A stretch of DNA of 64,000 nt from Bacteroidales bacterium UBA5507 (GCA_002426195.1 DIOT01000030.1:62001-126000), one strand, 5' to 3'; numbered from the stretch's first letter, positions 8,452 to 18,296 are shown. Notes: a model not told the origin generated them from the letters alone. A program made the numbers and translations.

Positions 8452-11400
8452 ATGAACTACAGACATATCAACAATTGGGCTGGCTGGCTTGTTTTCACTA
8501 TTTCAGCAGTTGTATATATTATTACATCCGAACCGACTACTAGTTGGTGGGATTGCGGCGAGTATATTGCAACTGCTGCGGGGTTACAGGTAGGTCATCC
8601 TCCTGGAGCTCCTCTTTTTCAACTCATTGGAAGGTTTTTCAGCTTGTTTTCATTTGGAAATGACCAACTGATTGCCAGAATGGTCAATACTATGTCGGCT
8701 TTGTGCAGTGCCTTTACTATTTTATTCCTGTATTGGACAATAACAAGACTAACTAAAAAACTCCTTGAACGGAATCCCGGATTAATTTCTCATCCCACTG
8801 TTGCTATTATCGGAAGTGGTTTAATTGGCTCTCTGGCTTATGCTTTTACAGATTCATTTTGGTTTTCAGCAGTAGAGGGAGAAGTGTACGCAATGTCTTC
8901 ATTCTTCACAGCCTTCGTATTCTGGGCAATATTGAAATGGGAGGAGGACGTTGATTTAAACGAAGTCAGGTCATTGAGGTGGATCATTCTTATTGCGTTT
9001 ATGATAGGACTGAGTATTGGAGTTCACCTACTCAATCTTCTAACCATACCGGCAATAACATTAGTGTATTATTTTAAAAAATATAAGCCCACCTTTAAAG
9101 GGATTACTCTCACACTAATTATTTCTGTTATTCTGCTTGCACTGGTAATGAATTTGATTATTCCGTGGATTGTGAAATTTGCAGGGTTGTTTGAATTGTT
9201 CTTTGTAAACTCACTGAAGCTACCTTTTAACACAGGAACTATTATCTATTTCGTTCTGTTAATCGGGCTAACAGTATGGGGCTTAGCATATACAAGAAAA
9301 AGAAGAAAAGTAATCTGGAACACAATAATACTATCATTTTCTTTCATTCTCATTGGGTATTCCAGCTTCTTTATGATAGTAATCAGATCTAACGCCAATA
9401 CTCCAATAAACGAAAATGAGCCTACACATGCAATCAGCTTGCTGTCCTATCTGAACAGAGAACAATATGGAGATTGGCCTTTATTGTATGGGCCATATTA
9501 TAATGCCCCTGTTGTTGATTATTCTGATGCATCGCCTGTTTATCATAAAAATCTCCAAAAAGGAATTTATGAGATTATAAATGAGAGAAAATCATACGAG
9601 CCAGTTTATCATGAGGACTTTATGACAATATTTCCCCGTATGTGGAGCGCAACTGAAAATTCTCATAAATATTTTTATCAAAGATGGGGCAAGGTTAAGG
9701 GCAATCCAATAACAATTACGGATTCTGATGGCACACAGCAAACAATAAATAAACCCACTTTCGGGGAGAATCTGCGGTTTTTCTTTGACTATCAGATCCA
9801 GTTCATGTATGTACGATACTTTATGTGGAATTTTGCAGGTCGGCAGAATGACAGGCAGGGATTAGGTGATGACTTGAATGGCAACTGGATTAGTGGAATA
9901 AATTTTATTGATGAAGCCCGCATTGGACCTCAGTCAAATTTGCCAGATAATCTGAATAGTAAAGCCCGCAACACATATTATTTTCTTCCACTTATTCTGG
10001 GTTTCATCGGGCTACTATTTCATATCAGCAAAAACGCAAAAGACTCACTTGTTGTGACTTTATTATTTGTTATGACAGGAATTGCTATTGTAGTATACCT
10101 GAATCAATATGCGCTACAACCAAGAGAGCGAGACTATGCATATGCTGCATCATTCTATGCCTTCTCAATATGGATTGGAATTGGTGTTCTTGCCATTGCC
10201 CACTACCTTAATAAATTATTCAAATTGAAACATGCTGGTATTATAGCTACTGCGATCTGTACCGTTATCCCTGGAATTCTTATAGCTGAGAACTGGAACG
10301 ATCATGATAGATCGGGTCGCTATACAGCAAGAGAAATTGCAACTAATTACCTACAATCATGTGAGAAAAATGCAATTATCTTTACAGTTGGTGATAATGA
10401 TACATTCCCCCTTTGGTACGCTCAGGAAGTAGAAGGTATAAGGACTGATGTAAGAGTCGTAAATCTGAGTCTTTTAAATAGTCACTGGTATATTGATCAG
10501 ATGAAACGGAAGGTCCATGATTCTGAGCCTCTACCCATCAGTTTAAATTTTGATCAGTTCAAAAGTGGAACTTTCGATGTAATGTTTCTGGCACCAAATG
10601 AAAAGTTTACAGGATATGTACAACTTCTTGAGTTGTTTGAGGTAATGCACAAACAACCCGATGCACTAAAAGTAAAGACATCAATAGGTCCGGTTGATGT
10701 AATTCCGGCCAATAAGTTCATACTCCCTGTTGATACTAACCTTGTACGATCAAACGGAACTGTTCAACCTGATGAGATAAATCTTGTACTTTCTTCACTT
10801 GAATGGACAGTCGATAGTAGAGCATTGACTAAAAACCAGATTATTGCCCTGGACATTATCGCCCACAATAATTGGGAACGACCAATATATTTCTCTGCAA
10901 CTGCAGGTTCTGACTCGTATTTAGGGCTTGATTCATACTTAAGAAATGAAGGATTTGCCCTTCGTTTAGTACCTGTGAAAAAAGAAATGGAAGAAGCATT
11001 TGACGGCTATATTCACTCTGATGTACTGTATAAAAATCTTATGCAGGTCTATAAATATCGCAACATAGATAATCCTGATGTATATCTCGATGAGTCAAGT
11101 GTAAGAATGATCAACAATTTGAGAACATTGTTTGGTAGACTCGCAAAAAAACTTGCAGAAGAAGGAAGAGTTGAAGAAGCAATTAAAGTAGCTGATCGGT
11201 GTTTACAGATAGCTCCTAATGAGTCAGTTCCATTTAATTATTATCTATTACAACTGGCCGAAAGCTATCTGGTTTCAGGAGCCGACACGAAAGCCGATGA
11301 ACTACTTAAAATTTTATTGAATAGTTATACTCAAAATCTTGACTACTATTTTAGCTTTCCTGCTGCTAAACTGAAAATTCTCGAACAGGATATAAGTCAA

Positions 11401-11523
11401 TCGCTTATGGTTGTTAGTGGAATAGCTTCAATGGCTAATGAACATGGGAATTATGCACTTAAAGAAAAAGCAACTCTCATTATGGATAAGTACTTCGAGA
11501 AATATGAGGAAGCTGGATTCTAA
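8452..11523 (+). CDS. DUF2723 (glycosyltransferase family 117-like) polytopic membrane protein
   Basis: A 1023-residue membrane protein beginning MNYRHINNWAGW. I chose the ATG at 8452 over an in-frame TTG at 8428 because the conserved family N-terminus begins there. The signature WWDCGEYIATAAGLQVGHPPG (spanning about residues 28-48) is diagnostic of DUF2723, related to protein O-mannosyltransferases. About ten hydrophobic helices occupy residues 10-310 and 510-620; the Asp-Cys-Gly-Glu in the first loop is at the position of the catalytic acid of GT-C enzymes. The last 400 residues are soluble, with helical-repeat-like sequence near 890-1000. In Bacteroidota such proteins are suspected to glycosylate exported proteins, but acceptor and sugar donor are not shown here. 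A polysaccharide deacetylase gene follows by 9 nt. Confidence 0.88.
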   Translation: MNYRHINNWAGWLVFTISAVVYIITSEPTTSWWDCGEYIATAAGLQVGHPPGAPLFQLIGRFFSLFSFGNDQLIARMVNTMSALCSAFTILFLYWTITRLTKKLLERNPGLISHPTVAIIGSGLIGSLAYAFTDSFWFSAVEGEVYAMSSFFTAFVFWAILKWEEDVDLNEVRSLRWIILIAFMIGLSIGVHLLNLLTIPAITLVYYFKKYKPTFKGITLTLIISVILLALVMNLIIPWIVKFAGLFELFFVNSLKLPFNTGTIIYFVLLIGLTVWGLAYTRKRRKVIWNTIILSFSFILIGYSSFFMIVIRSNANTPINENEPTHAISLLSYLNREQYGDWPLLYGPYYNAPVVDYSDASPVYHKNLQKGIYEIINERKSYEPVYHEDFMTIFPRMWSATENSHKYFYQRWGKVKGNPITITDSDGTQQTINKPTFGENLRFFFDYQIQFMYVRYFMWNFAGRQNDRQGLGDDLNGNWISGINFIDEARIGPQSNLPDNLNSKARNTYYFLPLILGFIGLLFHISKNAKDSLVVTLLFVMTGIAIVVYLNQYALQPRERDYAYAASFYAFSIWIGIGVLAIAHYLNKLFKLKHAGIIATAICTVIPGILIAENWNDHDRSGRYTAREIATNYLQSCEKNAIIFTVGDNDTFPLWYAQEVEGIRTDVRVVNLSLLNSHWYIDQMKRKVHDSEPLPISLNFDQFKSGTFDVMFLAPNEKFTGYVQLLELFEVMHKQPDALKVKTSIGPVDVIPANKFILPVDTNLVRSNGTVQPDEINLVLSSLEWTVDSRALTKNQIIALDIIAHNNWERPIYFSATAGSDSYLGLDSYLRNEGFALRLVPVKKEMEEAFDGYIHSDVLYKNLMQVYKYRNIDNPDVYLDESSVRMINNLRTLFGRLAKKLAEEGRVEEAIKVADRCLQIAPNESVPFNYYLLQLAESYLVSGADTKADELLKILLNSYTQNLDYYFSFPAAKLKILEQDISQSLMVVSGIASMANEHGNYALKEKATLIMDKYFEKYEEAGF

Positions 11524-11532
11524 TATTTAACT

Positions 11533-12168
11533 ATGCACATACCTATTGTTCCTTCTGTTGTTAGATTAATTTACCCTTCAGGTGTACGCTGGAATATGAA
11601 AGATAAATTCCATTCTGAGCGTGAAGGCAAAAAGCACATGTATATTACTTTTGACGATGGTCCGGTTCCCGAAATCACCCCATTAGTACTGAATATACTT
11701 AGTGAATTTAACGCAAAAGCAACTTTCTTCTGTGTTGGAGATAATGTTAGAAAATATCCGGAACTCTATAATAGAGTCATACACGAAGGCCATGCTACCG
11801 GAAATCACACATATAGTCATTTGAATGGCTTCAAAGTCGATGATTCAAATTACATAAATGACATAGAGAGGTGTAATACCTTAATTAATAGCACACTATT
11901 CAGACCCCCATTTGGAAGAATCCGGTTTTCTCAGATAAAAGAATTAAGGAAAAGATACGACATAATCCTTTGGTCAGTTTTGACAGGCGACTATAACAGA
12001 AATCTTTCTAAAGAAAAAGTCCTTGAGTATGCAATAAAATATTCAAGTAATGGAAGCATAGTGGTATTTCACGACAGCATAAAGGCAGGCGAAAGAATGC
12101 TTTATGCATTACCTAAAACTCTTGAGCATTTTGGGAAACTTGGATTCTCTTTCGACAGAATAGAATAG
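11533..12168 (+). CDS. Polysaccharide deacetylase (NodB domain, CE4)
   Basis: A 211-residue carbohydrate esterase 4 protein. The catalytic motif TFDDGP ends at residue 44, with its first Asp the metal ligand and the second the likely base region; His92 and His96 in HTYSH complete the metal triad; RPPFGR at 124-129 is motif 3. Members remove N-acetyl groups from peptidoglycan, chitin-like polymers or other envelope glycans. There is no obvious signal peptide, although the N-terminus is moderately hydrophobic, so location is uncertain. It begins 9 nt after the DUF2723 gene and is probably cotranscribed with it, suggesting a shared glycan role. Confidence 0.88.
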   Translation: MHIPIVPSVVRLIYPSGVRWNMKDKFHSEREGKKHMYITFDDGPVPEITPLVLNILSEFNAKATFFCVGDNVRKYPELYNRVIHEGHATGNHTYSHLNGFKVDDSNYINDIERCNTLINSTLFRPPFGRIRFSQIKELRKRYDIILWSVLTGDYNRNLSKEKVLEYAIKYSSNGSIVVFHDSIKAGERMLYALPKTLEHFGKLGFSFDRIE

Positions 12169-12184
12169 TCCCAGAGACAGTACC

Positions 12185-14080
12185 TTAATTTACCTTAATA
12201 AATTTTGTCTTATAAGAGCAGGTCTCTCCTGTAATATAAATGATATAAGTTCCGGATTTCAAATTTCTCAAAAACAGCCATCCGGAGCCATCGAACCAAT
12301 AAGATCCTTCATCCACTTCCTTTCCCGCCAGATCATATATTTGGATAGCGGTATATTTTTCAGGTACCATAAGTTTAATTTTATCACCTGCAGGATTGGG
12401 ATATACTGCAACTTCCGCAATTGATAACTGTTCGGGATTTAGCAGGACTACATTATTATTTGTTGAAATCAGCCATTGATCTGGATCAATTCTAACAGAA
12501 TCCACTTGAAAACCGACATCAACTACGTATTCCTGATAATTATGTGTATGATTGAAAACTATCATTGTATCGACTTCCGGACCAAATAATTTAATCGGAA
12601 CCTTCATTTCATAAAAGTCAACGGAAGGATGAGAACTGAACTGTGACAGTACTATTTTATATTGATTATCATGTAGCTGGCTCAAACTTACAAGAAATGA
12701 AGGATATCCTTCACCGTAGATGTAATCATTAAAAAATTCACCTAATAAAGTGTCAGAAGCACTTTCCATATGAGTCTTTAAAATTTCGGTCGTTGCAAAT
12801 CCGTATTGGGCGACCGGATCATTTAAATAGCTTCTGCAACCTTCATAAAAGGCACTATCCCCAATAAGCCACCTTAGATTATGAAGTACCAAAGCAGCTT
12901 TACTGTATGTTAGACGTGCATCAAACAACCTATCGATGTTACTGGTGTCACTCACATACACCGATCCATCTGTCATACTTACAACGAAATTCAGGTTATT
13001 TTTCTTCCATATCGGCCAAAAGTACCCGTCAAATAAATGTTCATAAGATATTCCTGCCATGTAGGTTGCGAAGCCTTCATTTAACCATATTTCGGGCCAT
13101 GAGGCAGTTGTAACTTTATTACCAAACCATTGGTGAGCCAACTCATGAGCAATGATTTCGAAGTGAAATTCGCCAATGAATGACATAGTCTGATGCTCCA
13201 TTCCCCCACCCCTTCCCATTTGCGCATGCCCATACTTTTCTTCCAGAAATGGGTAGTCTCCGAACAGATTGCTAAACAAATCAATTAGTTGAATTGTAGC
13301 TTTAGTTGCATTTTTAGCCTCTTCAAAATTTTCGGGGTACACATAATTAATAACTGGCACCATCATCTCATTGGAATAAGCAGTGTCAGTATATACTTCA
13401 TAATTTGAAACTGCAAAAGCTACGAGGTATGATGCAATGGGGTAACGGTGTTTCCAATGGCTTCGTCTATTTCCGCCTGTGACATAATCTTCAATAAGTA
13501 ATCCATTTGAAGCAACTCTATATTGTTCAGGACAAGTAATAACCACATCAAGAGAATCAATCTTATCGCGAAGATCATTCTTACCAGGCCACCAATCTCT
13601 TGCACCATAAGGTTCTGAAAGAGTCCATAAAGATGGTACACCCTCATGAAAATGCTGACCAACAGAACCAAAACCATTTTCTGAAGATGGAATACCTTTA
13701 TAGTGTATTGTAAACTCAATAACCTCCCCTTGTCTCACAACTTTAGGAAAGAAGATAGTTAATTCCCACAAATTCTTATGGTTGTATGAAAGGTGATTGC
13801 CCTCATAAACTATGGAATCAATAGTTAAATTGACTGAGAGCTCCATATTAACAGAATCCAGATCAACTAATGTCTCAAAGAGTGTTTCTACTGAACCACT
13901 TATATATTTTAGAGCAGGATCAATATAATAATCCATTCTAACATGCTTAACATCATAAGTTGAAAAATCAGAGCTGCCTTTTTCCTGAGCGAATACCTTA
14001 CTTACAAATCCCGTTAGTATTGTGACTTGAAACAAAATAAAGGCCAATAGCAAATGTTTGTAATTAGATTGTTCTTTCAT
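12185..14080 (-). CDS. Exported M1-family zinc metallopeptidase with type IX secretion C-terminal domain
   Basis: A 631-residue aminopeptidase N-like protein. Residues 1-31 form a signal peptide ending in VFAQ. The zinc site is HELAHQ (His312, His316) with Glu335 in WLNEGFA, and the catalytic base is Glu313. The substrate N-terminus motif, usually GAMEN in this family, reads GGMEHQ at 292-297. The last 75 residues carry a type A T9SS sorting domain: VYPNPAGDKI, then IYDLAGKEV and LKSGTYIIYI, ending with a basic FIKVN tail. The protein is therefore likely translocated by the machinery encoded at 35-41 kb and cell-surface attached or released. It converges with the deacetylase gene, 16 nt away, with no terminator hairpin seen between. 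Confidence 0.92.
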   Translation of the reverse strand: MKEQSNYKHLLLAFILFQVTILTGFVSKVFAQEKGSSDFSTYDVKHVRMDYYIDPALKYISGSVETLFETLVDLDSVNMELSVNLTIDSIVYEGNHLSYNHKNLWELTIFFPKVVRQGEVIEFTIHYKGIPSSENGFGSVGQHFHEGVPSLWTLSEPYGARDWWPGKNDLRDKIDSLDVVITCPEQYRVASNGLLIEDYVTGGNRRSHWKHRYPIASYLVAFAVSNYEVYTDTAYSNEMMVPVINYVYPENFEEAKNATKATIQLIDLFSNLFGDYPFLEEKYGHAQMGRGGGMEHQTMSFIGEFHFEIIAHELAHQWFGNKVTTASWPEIWLNEGFATYMAGISYEHLFDGYFWPIWKKNNLNFVVSMTDGSVYVSDTSNIDRLFDARLTYSKAALVLHNLRWLIGDSAFYEGCRSYLNDPVAQYGFATTEILKTHMESASDTLLGEFFNDYIYGEGYPSFLVSLSQLHDNQYKIVLSQFSSHPSVDFYEMKVPIKLFGPEVDTMIVFNHTHNYQEYVVDVGFQVDSVRIDPDQWLISTNNNVVLLNPEQLSIAEVAVYPNPAGDKIKLMVPEKYTAIQIYDLAGKEVDEGSYWFDGSGWLFLRNLKSGTYIIYITGETCSYKTKFIKVN

Positions 14081-14242
14081 TTCAACTGTTTATAAAAAAA
14101 CAACAAAGTAGTAAACGAAGTGGCAATTTAAACAATATGGGCCAAAAGATGGATATTTAAGATAACAATAATGCTCCTGGACAATAACACACATCAAATT
14201 AAGTTCTAAAAAATTAGCATCTTTGCATTTAAAAGTTATCCA

Positions 14243-16060
14243 ATGTATCCCGACTTGAGGCGAATCACTCTATATTTCTCCGTTTTTATTGTACTGGCGT
14301 TCATCGCATGGTCATGTGCTAACCCTGTTGCTCCAACAGGAGGCCCGAAAGACGTAGAACCACCCGTAATTCTCAGATCTGTTCCCCCTGACAGATCGTT
14401 AAACTTCAAAGGTGACAAGATTATTATTTATTTCAACGAATTTGTAACCTTGAAGGAAATGATGCAACAGCTCATTGTATCACCTCCTCTAGGCCAAACT
14501 CCAGAATTTAAAGTAAGAGGTAAAAGTTTAGAAATCTTATTTAAAGAGCCATTGCGTGATGAGACTACATATAGCATGTTTATGGGTGATGCTATCGTGG
14601 ATATTACCGAAGCCAATCCAATAACCGGATATAAGTTCACATTTTCAACAGGTAACGTATTAGATTCCATGATGATAAATGGAAGACTAGTTAATGCTTT
14701 CGATCTTACACCTGTTAGTGCTGCATATGTTATGCTTTATGATTCCATCTATGATTCGGTTCCATACAAGCAAATACCATATTACATAAGTCGTACCAAT
14801 GAATCAGGAGAGTTTGAACTGACAAATCTCCGAAACATCCCATACAAAGTTTTTGCCCTCTCTGATGCGAATGCTAATTATATCTTTGATATTCCTTCAG
14901 AAGGTATTGCTTTTCTTGATTACCTTATAGATCCATGGTTTGAAACAGCTTCATCAAGTCCTATCATTATTGGTGCTGACTCAATTAAAACCGATGTATC
15001 TGCTACAAAATCAGAAGTTGATAGCGTGTTGGTTACAATTCAAGCAGACTCAGTGTCAGTTAAAGAAATCCAATCCGACACAATTGTTCAAATCCCCGAT
15101 TCAATTATGCTTTCAGAGGATAGGGAAAATTTCGTGCAGCTATTTCATTTTAAAGAGGTCGACTCGGTTCAATCAATTATTAAATCCAACCTTATAAAAG
15201 AGAATGTCATAAACATGGTATTCAAATACCCTGTTAAAGCTCCTCAATTTCATTCTCTTATTGATAGTGCAATTCTAAATCCTGTTGTCGTTTCTAACAA
15301 AATCCATGACACCTTGTCATTGTGGTTTCCAGGTTATACGGAAGATAGCTTAAGAATGGTTGTTAAAGACGGAGGGGCTGTAATAGATACTGTTGAACTA
15401 AGTGCTAAACCTCCTGAAAGAATTAACAGGAACAAGGAGACCGTTGCAATTCCCAGGATTGGCATTTCAACTAATTTAGTTTCTTCAAAAATTAAACCCA
15501 ATCAATCACTCAGATTAACTTTTACAGATCCATTGATTTCATTAATTACTGACAGTCTGAAACTAATTGAAGATTCCCTGGTTATCAATAATTTCAGTAC
15601 TGAATTTGCTGATACTGTTAAGAAACAATTAATAATCAGGCACTCCTGGAAACCGGGTTTTAATTATACTTTTATCATACCAGATAGCATTAGTGAAGGT
15701 GTAATGGGATTTACAAATGACAGCACTGCCTTCAGGTTTACAGCATATACAGAAGAAGAAACATCAAAGATTTCATTGAATGTGGTTTTGGAAACACCTC
15801 AACCTTATATTATTCAACTTCTCGATCCAAAAGAGAAACTAATAGAACAATATATAATCTCAGAATCCACTCATCTGGAATTCAATTATTTAAATCCCGG
15901 CAAATACAAGGTAAAAGCAATTTTGGATGCTAATGCCAACGGATATTGGGACACTGGAAAATACCTGGTAAACAGATATCCTGAAAAAGTACTGTATTTT
16001 AATAAAGAGTTTGAATTAAGGGCAAACTGGACAGTAGAAGAAGAATGGATCATACAGTAA
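14243..16060 (+). CDS. Lipoprotein with N-terminal SbsA-like Ig domain
   Basis: A 605-residue predicted lipoprotein: the lipobox FIAWSC puts the lipidated cysteine at residue 25. The following stretch (NPVAPTGGPKDVEPP, then about 85 residues) matches the bacterial Ig-like domain found in many Bacteroidota lipoproteins. A second beta-rich carboxypeptidase-regulatory-like segment (LVNAFDLTPVSAAYVMLYDS) and a C-terminal segment with a DANANGYWDTG motif, resembling calcium-binding loops, follow. No enzyme motif is visible. A structural or surface-exposed role is plausible but not shown. It is divergent from the M1 peptidase gene and ends at a hairpin. Confidence 0.8.
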   Translation: MYPDLRRITLYFSVFIVLAFIAWSCANPVAPTGGPKDVEPPVILRSVPPDRSLNFKGDKIIIYFNEFVTLKEMMQQLIVSPPLGQTPEFKVRGKSLEILFKEPLRDETTYSMFMGDAIVDITEANPITGYKFTFSTGNVLDSMMINGRLVNAFDLTPVSAAYVMLYDSIYDSVPYKQIPYYISRTNESGEFELTNLRNIPYKVFALSDANANYIFDIPSEGIAFLDYLIDPWFETASSSPIIIGADSIKTDVSATKSEVDSVLVTIQADSVSVKEIQSDTIVQIPDSIMLSEDRENFVQLFHFKEVDSVQSIIKSNLIKENVINMVFKYPVKAPQFHSLIDSAILNPVVVSNKIHDTLSLWFPGYTEDSLRMVVKDGGAVIDTVELSAKPPERINRNKETVAIPRIGISTNLVSSKIKPNQSLRLTFTDPLISLITDSLKLIEDSLVINNFSTEFADTVKKQLIIRHSWKPGFNYTFIIPDSISEGVMGFTNDSTAFRFTAYTEEETSKISLNVVLETPQPYIIQLLDPKEKLIEQYIISESTHLEFNYLNPGKYKVKAILDANANGYWDTGKYLVNRYPEKVLYFNKEFELRANWTVEEEWIIQ

Positions 16061-16068
16061 ACTCCCAA

Positions 16069-16093
16069 ACCCGGGTAGAGTTATCTACCGGGT
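16069..16093 (+). terminator. Candidate terminator hairpin after the Ig-like lipoprotein gene
   Basis: ACCCGGGTAG (16069-16078) pairs with CTACCGGGT (16085-16093) with one bulged G and a 6-nt loop. It lies 9 nt after the stop codon of the lipoprotein gene and is followed by a mixed T-containing tract rather than a clean T run. It also faces the convergent arsR gene, so it could work in both directions. Confidence 0.6.
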
Positions 16094-16146
16094 CTGATTG
16101 TTTACGTACTTTTGTTTAAAGGAATTTTAAAGATAACGGTAAACTA

Positions 16147-16446
16147 TTATCCGTTGCACTTATCAATACACTGAACGATTTCAGTCAGTGCTGATGCTTT
16201 AACAGAGTAATGAATTTGCTTACCTTCTCTTTTTGAAAGGAGAACTCCTTTACTTTTGAGAATATTAAGGTGATGAGAAGCTGCAGCTTGCTCTATCTTA
16301 AGATATTCATAAATTTCAGTAACACTGAGTTTTTTCTTTTCATTTAGTAAGTCAATGATTGCAATCCTCATAGGATGAGCAATTGCACGAAGCTTACTTG
16401 CAGCAGCTTCAAGCTTCACAATGTCTAGAACAATCTCTTTTGCCAT
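16147..16446 (-). CDS. ArsR-family winged-helix transcriptional repressor
   Basis: A 99-residue HTH protein of the ArsR/SmtB type. The core runs from AHPMRIAIIDLL (residue 22 on) through the recognition helix in EQAAASHHLNILKSKGVL and the wing KREGKQIHYSV. There is a Cys-x3-Cys near the C-terminus (VQCIDKCNG), but not the CVCDLC-type metal motif of ArsR itself, so the signal sensed is unknown. An inverted repeat GTTACA-N11-TGTAAC overlaps its own promoter boxes, suggesting autoregulation. The neighbouring genes (lipoprotein, adenine deaminase) give no target. Family confident, ligand unknown. Confidence 0.9.
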   Translation of the reverse strand: MAKEIVLDIVKLEAAASKLRAIAHPMRIAIIDLLNEKKKLSVTEIYEYLKIEQAAASHHLNILKSKGVLLSKREGKQIHYSVKASALTEIVQCIDKCNG

Positions 16447-16470
16447 GGTGCTTAGGGTTTTAGTTTAATG

Positions 16471-16497
16471 CAAAGTTACAAAATTAATATATGTAAC
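16471..16497 (-). promoter_or_regulatory. Candidate arsR promoter with overlapping operator
   Basis: Two adjacent minus-strand matches to TAnnTTTG are seen: TAACTTTG (16471-16478) and TAATTTTG (16479-16486). An inverted repeat, GTTACA at 16475-16480 and TGTAAC at 16492-16497 with an 11-nt spacer, overlaps them. It sits 25-50 nt upstream of the arsR start, where an autorepressing ArsR protein would bind. Confidence 0.5.
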
Positions 16498-16506
16498 ATC
16501 ACTGTT

Positions 16507-18141
16507 TTAGTAATTATCGAATAATTTAGTAAATTTAAAATTTTCACTATCAAAAATCCCCCTGTCACTTAACTTCAATTCAGGGATTACCAATAGTGAA
16601 ATAAAAGAAAGTGTCATAAAAGGAGCATCAAGGTCGCAGCCCAATTCTTTCACAGTATTACTAATCATCTGGTATTGTTGGGCAACGGTGTCCCCATTTT
16701 CATCTGACATCAATCCGGCTATTGGCAAAGATAAAGAATAATCTTTATCATTCGCATATAAAGAAATTCCTCCCTTATTTTTATGCAAAATGTCTATAGC
16801 TTTTATAATTGAATCGTCGTCAGAGCCAACTGCAATTATGTTATGGCTATCATGTGCAACAGTCGATGCTATGGCTCCATTTTTTATATTAAAACCATTC
16901 ACAAATGCAATCGATGGTGGTTGAGGTTCATATCTGTTTAAAACCACAATCTTAAGAATATCATTATCTGTATCACTTACTACATTACCTTCCTCAATTT
17001 GGGGATCAGCAAGAAATGAAGATGTAATCAACTGGTCATTATATGCCCTCATGACCTTAAGTTTTCCATTACCAGAATTAACTTTTATATCATCCGGCGT
17101 CAGGATCATAGGATTAAAAACATTAACATGCTCGACATCAACTTTCTCTATGAACGAAGTTCCTTCTTTTGCTATAAGTTTACCATCCACATAGGTTGAC
17201 AATACTCTGAAATCCTTTGCGTTATCAACTGTTATAAAGTCAGCTTTATCACCTGGTTGTAACAGACCGGAATCCAATTTATAGTGTATCACCGGATTTA
17301 AAGTACACGCCCTGATCACATCCATAAAGTTGTATCCTTGATCAATTGCTCTCTTAACCAGCAAATTAATGTGACCAATCAGTAAATCATCAGGGTGTTT
17401 ATCATCTGAACAAAACATTATCATTTCAGGGAATTCGGCAATCAGAGGTATCAGTTCATTAAAGTTTTTAGCCGCACTCCCTTCTCTTATTAAAATTTTA
17501 ATCCCATTCTTGATCTTATCAATTGCTTCTTCTTTCGAAAAACACTCATGATCTGTTGAAATACCGGCACTTGCATATAATTCAACATCTCTGCCCTTCA
17601 GTCCCGGTGCATGACCGTCGACAGGTTTATTTACACTTAATGATTTGGCAATTTTAGCAAGTACATCCTTGTCGCCATACAATACTCCCGGGTAATTCAT
17701 CATCTCCGACAAGTACTTTATTTCAGGCCATGATAGTAATTCACCAACTTCTTCAGGCCCTAGAAGTGCTCCGGATGATTCAAAACTTGTTGCAGGTACG
17801 CACGAGGGAGCTCCGAAATAAAATTTAAAAGGAACACATTTCCCATTTTCAATCATAAACTTCACTCCTTCCATACCCATTACATTTGCTATTTCATGAG
17901 GGTCGGATACAACTGAAGTAGTACCATGTATTGCAGCAATTCTTGCAAATTCCGAAGGAACCAACATTGAACTCTCAATATGAATATGTGCATCAATTAA
18001 TCCAGGTAGAATCAATGGACCAATTACACCCGGATCCTCTACTACAGATTTAATAAAACCGCTTTCCGTTGTTATAGTACCCGGATAAACTCTACCCGAA
18101 ACCACATCAACAATCTGACCGCTTAAAATTGTGTCCTGCAT
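16507..18141 (-). CDS. ade: Adenine deaminase
   Basis: A 544-residue amidohydrolase that converts adenine to hypoxanthine and ammonia in purine salvage. Metal-binding motif DAHIHIESSM occurs near residue 50, with further family signatures SDPHEIANVMG, VDGHAPGL, STDHEC and FCSDDKHPDDL, and the C-terminal AVGSDDDSI/GGISL region of the Ade/cryptic adenine deaminase family. Length is typical (about 540-590). A TATGTTTG -7 box is 56 nt upstream. It is separated by 155 nt from the mevalonate operon on the same strand, so cotranscription is possible but unproven. Confidence 0.95.
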   Translation of the reverse strand: MQDTILSGQIVDVVSGRVYPGTITTESGFIKSVVEDPGVIGPLILPGLIDAHIHIESSMLVPSEFARIAAIHGTTSVVSDPHEIANVMGMEGVKFMIENGKCVPFKFYFGAPSCVPATSFESSGALLGPEEVGELLSWPEIKYLSEMMNYPGVLYGDKDVLAKIAKSLSVNKPVDGHAPGLKGRDVELYASAGISTDHECFSKEEAIDKIKNGIKILIREGSAAKNFNELIPLIAEFPEMIMFCSDDKHPDDLLIGHINLLVKRAIDQGYNFMDVIRACTLNPVIHYKLDSGLLQPGDKADFITVDNAKDFRVLSTYVDGKLIAKEGTSFIEKVDVEHVNVFNPMILTPDDIKVNSGNGKLKVMRAYNDQLITSSFLADPQIEEGNVVSDTDNDILKIVVLNRYEPQPPSIAFVNGFNIKNGAIASTVAHDSHNIIAVGSDDDSIIKAIDILHKNKGGISLYANDKDYSLSLPIAGLMSDENGDTVAQQYQMISNTVKELGCDLDAPFMTLSFISLLVIPELKLSDRGIFDSENFKFTKLFDNY

Positions 18142-18196
18142 ACGTTACCTGATAATTAGTGGATTAGCTTTTCTCCCACTTAAAAATATGAACGTA

Positions 18197-18204
18197 CAAA
18201 CATA
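18197..18204 (-). promoter_or_regulatory. Candidate -7 box for adenine deaminase
   Basis: Minus-strand TATGTTTG matches TAnnTTTG, 56 nt upstream of the ade start in the 155-bp gap after the mevalonate kinase gene. Motif match only. Confidence 0.4.
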
Positions 18205-18296
18205 AACATTGTTTTCACAATTTTATGTTTCTAATGGAATTTGTGTAACTATGTATGTTATGTCGGAAAAATAGCTGCTAATATCTAGTATTTCAA

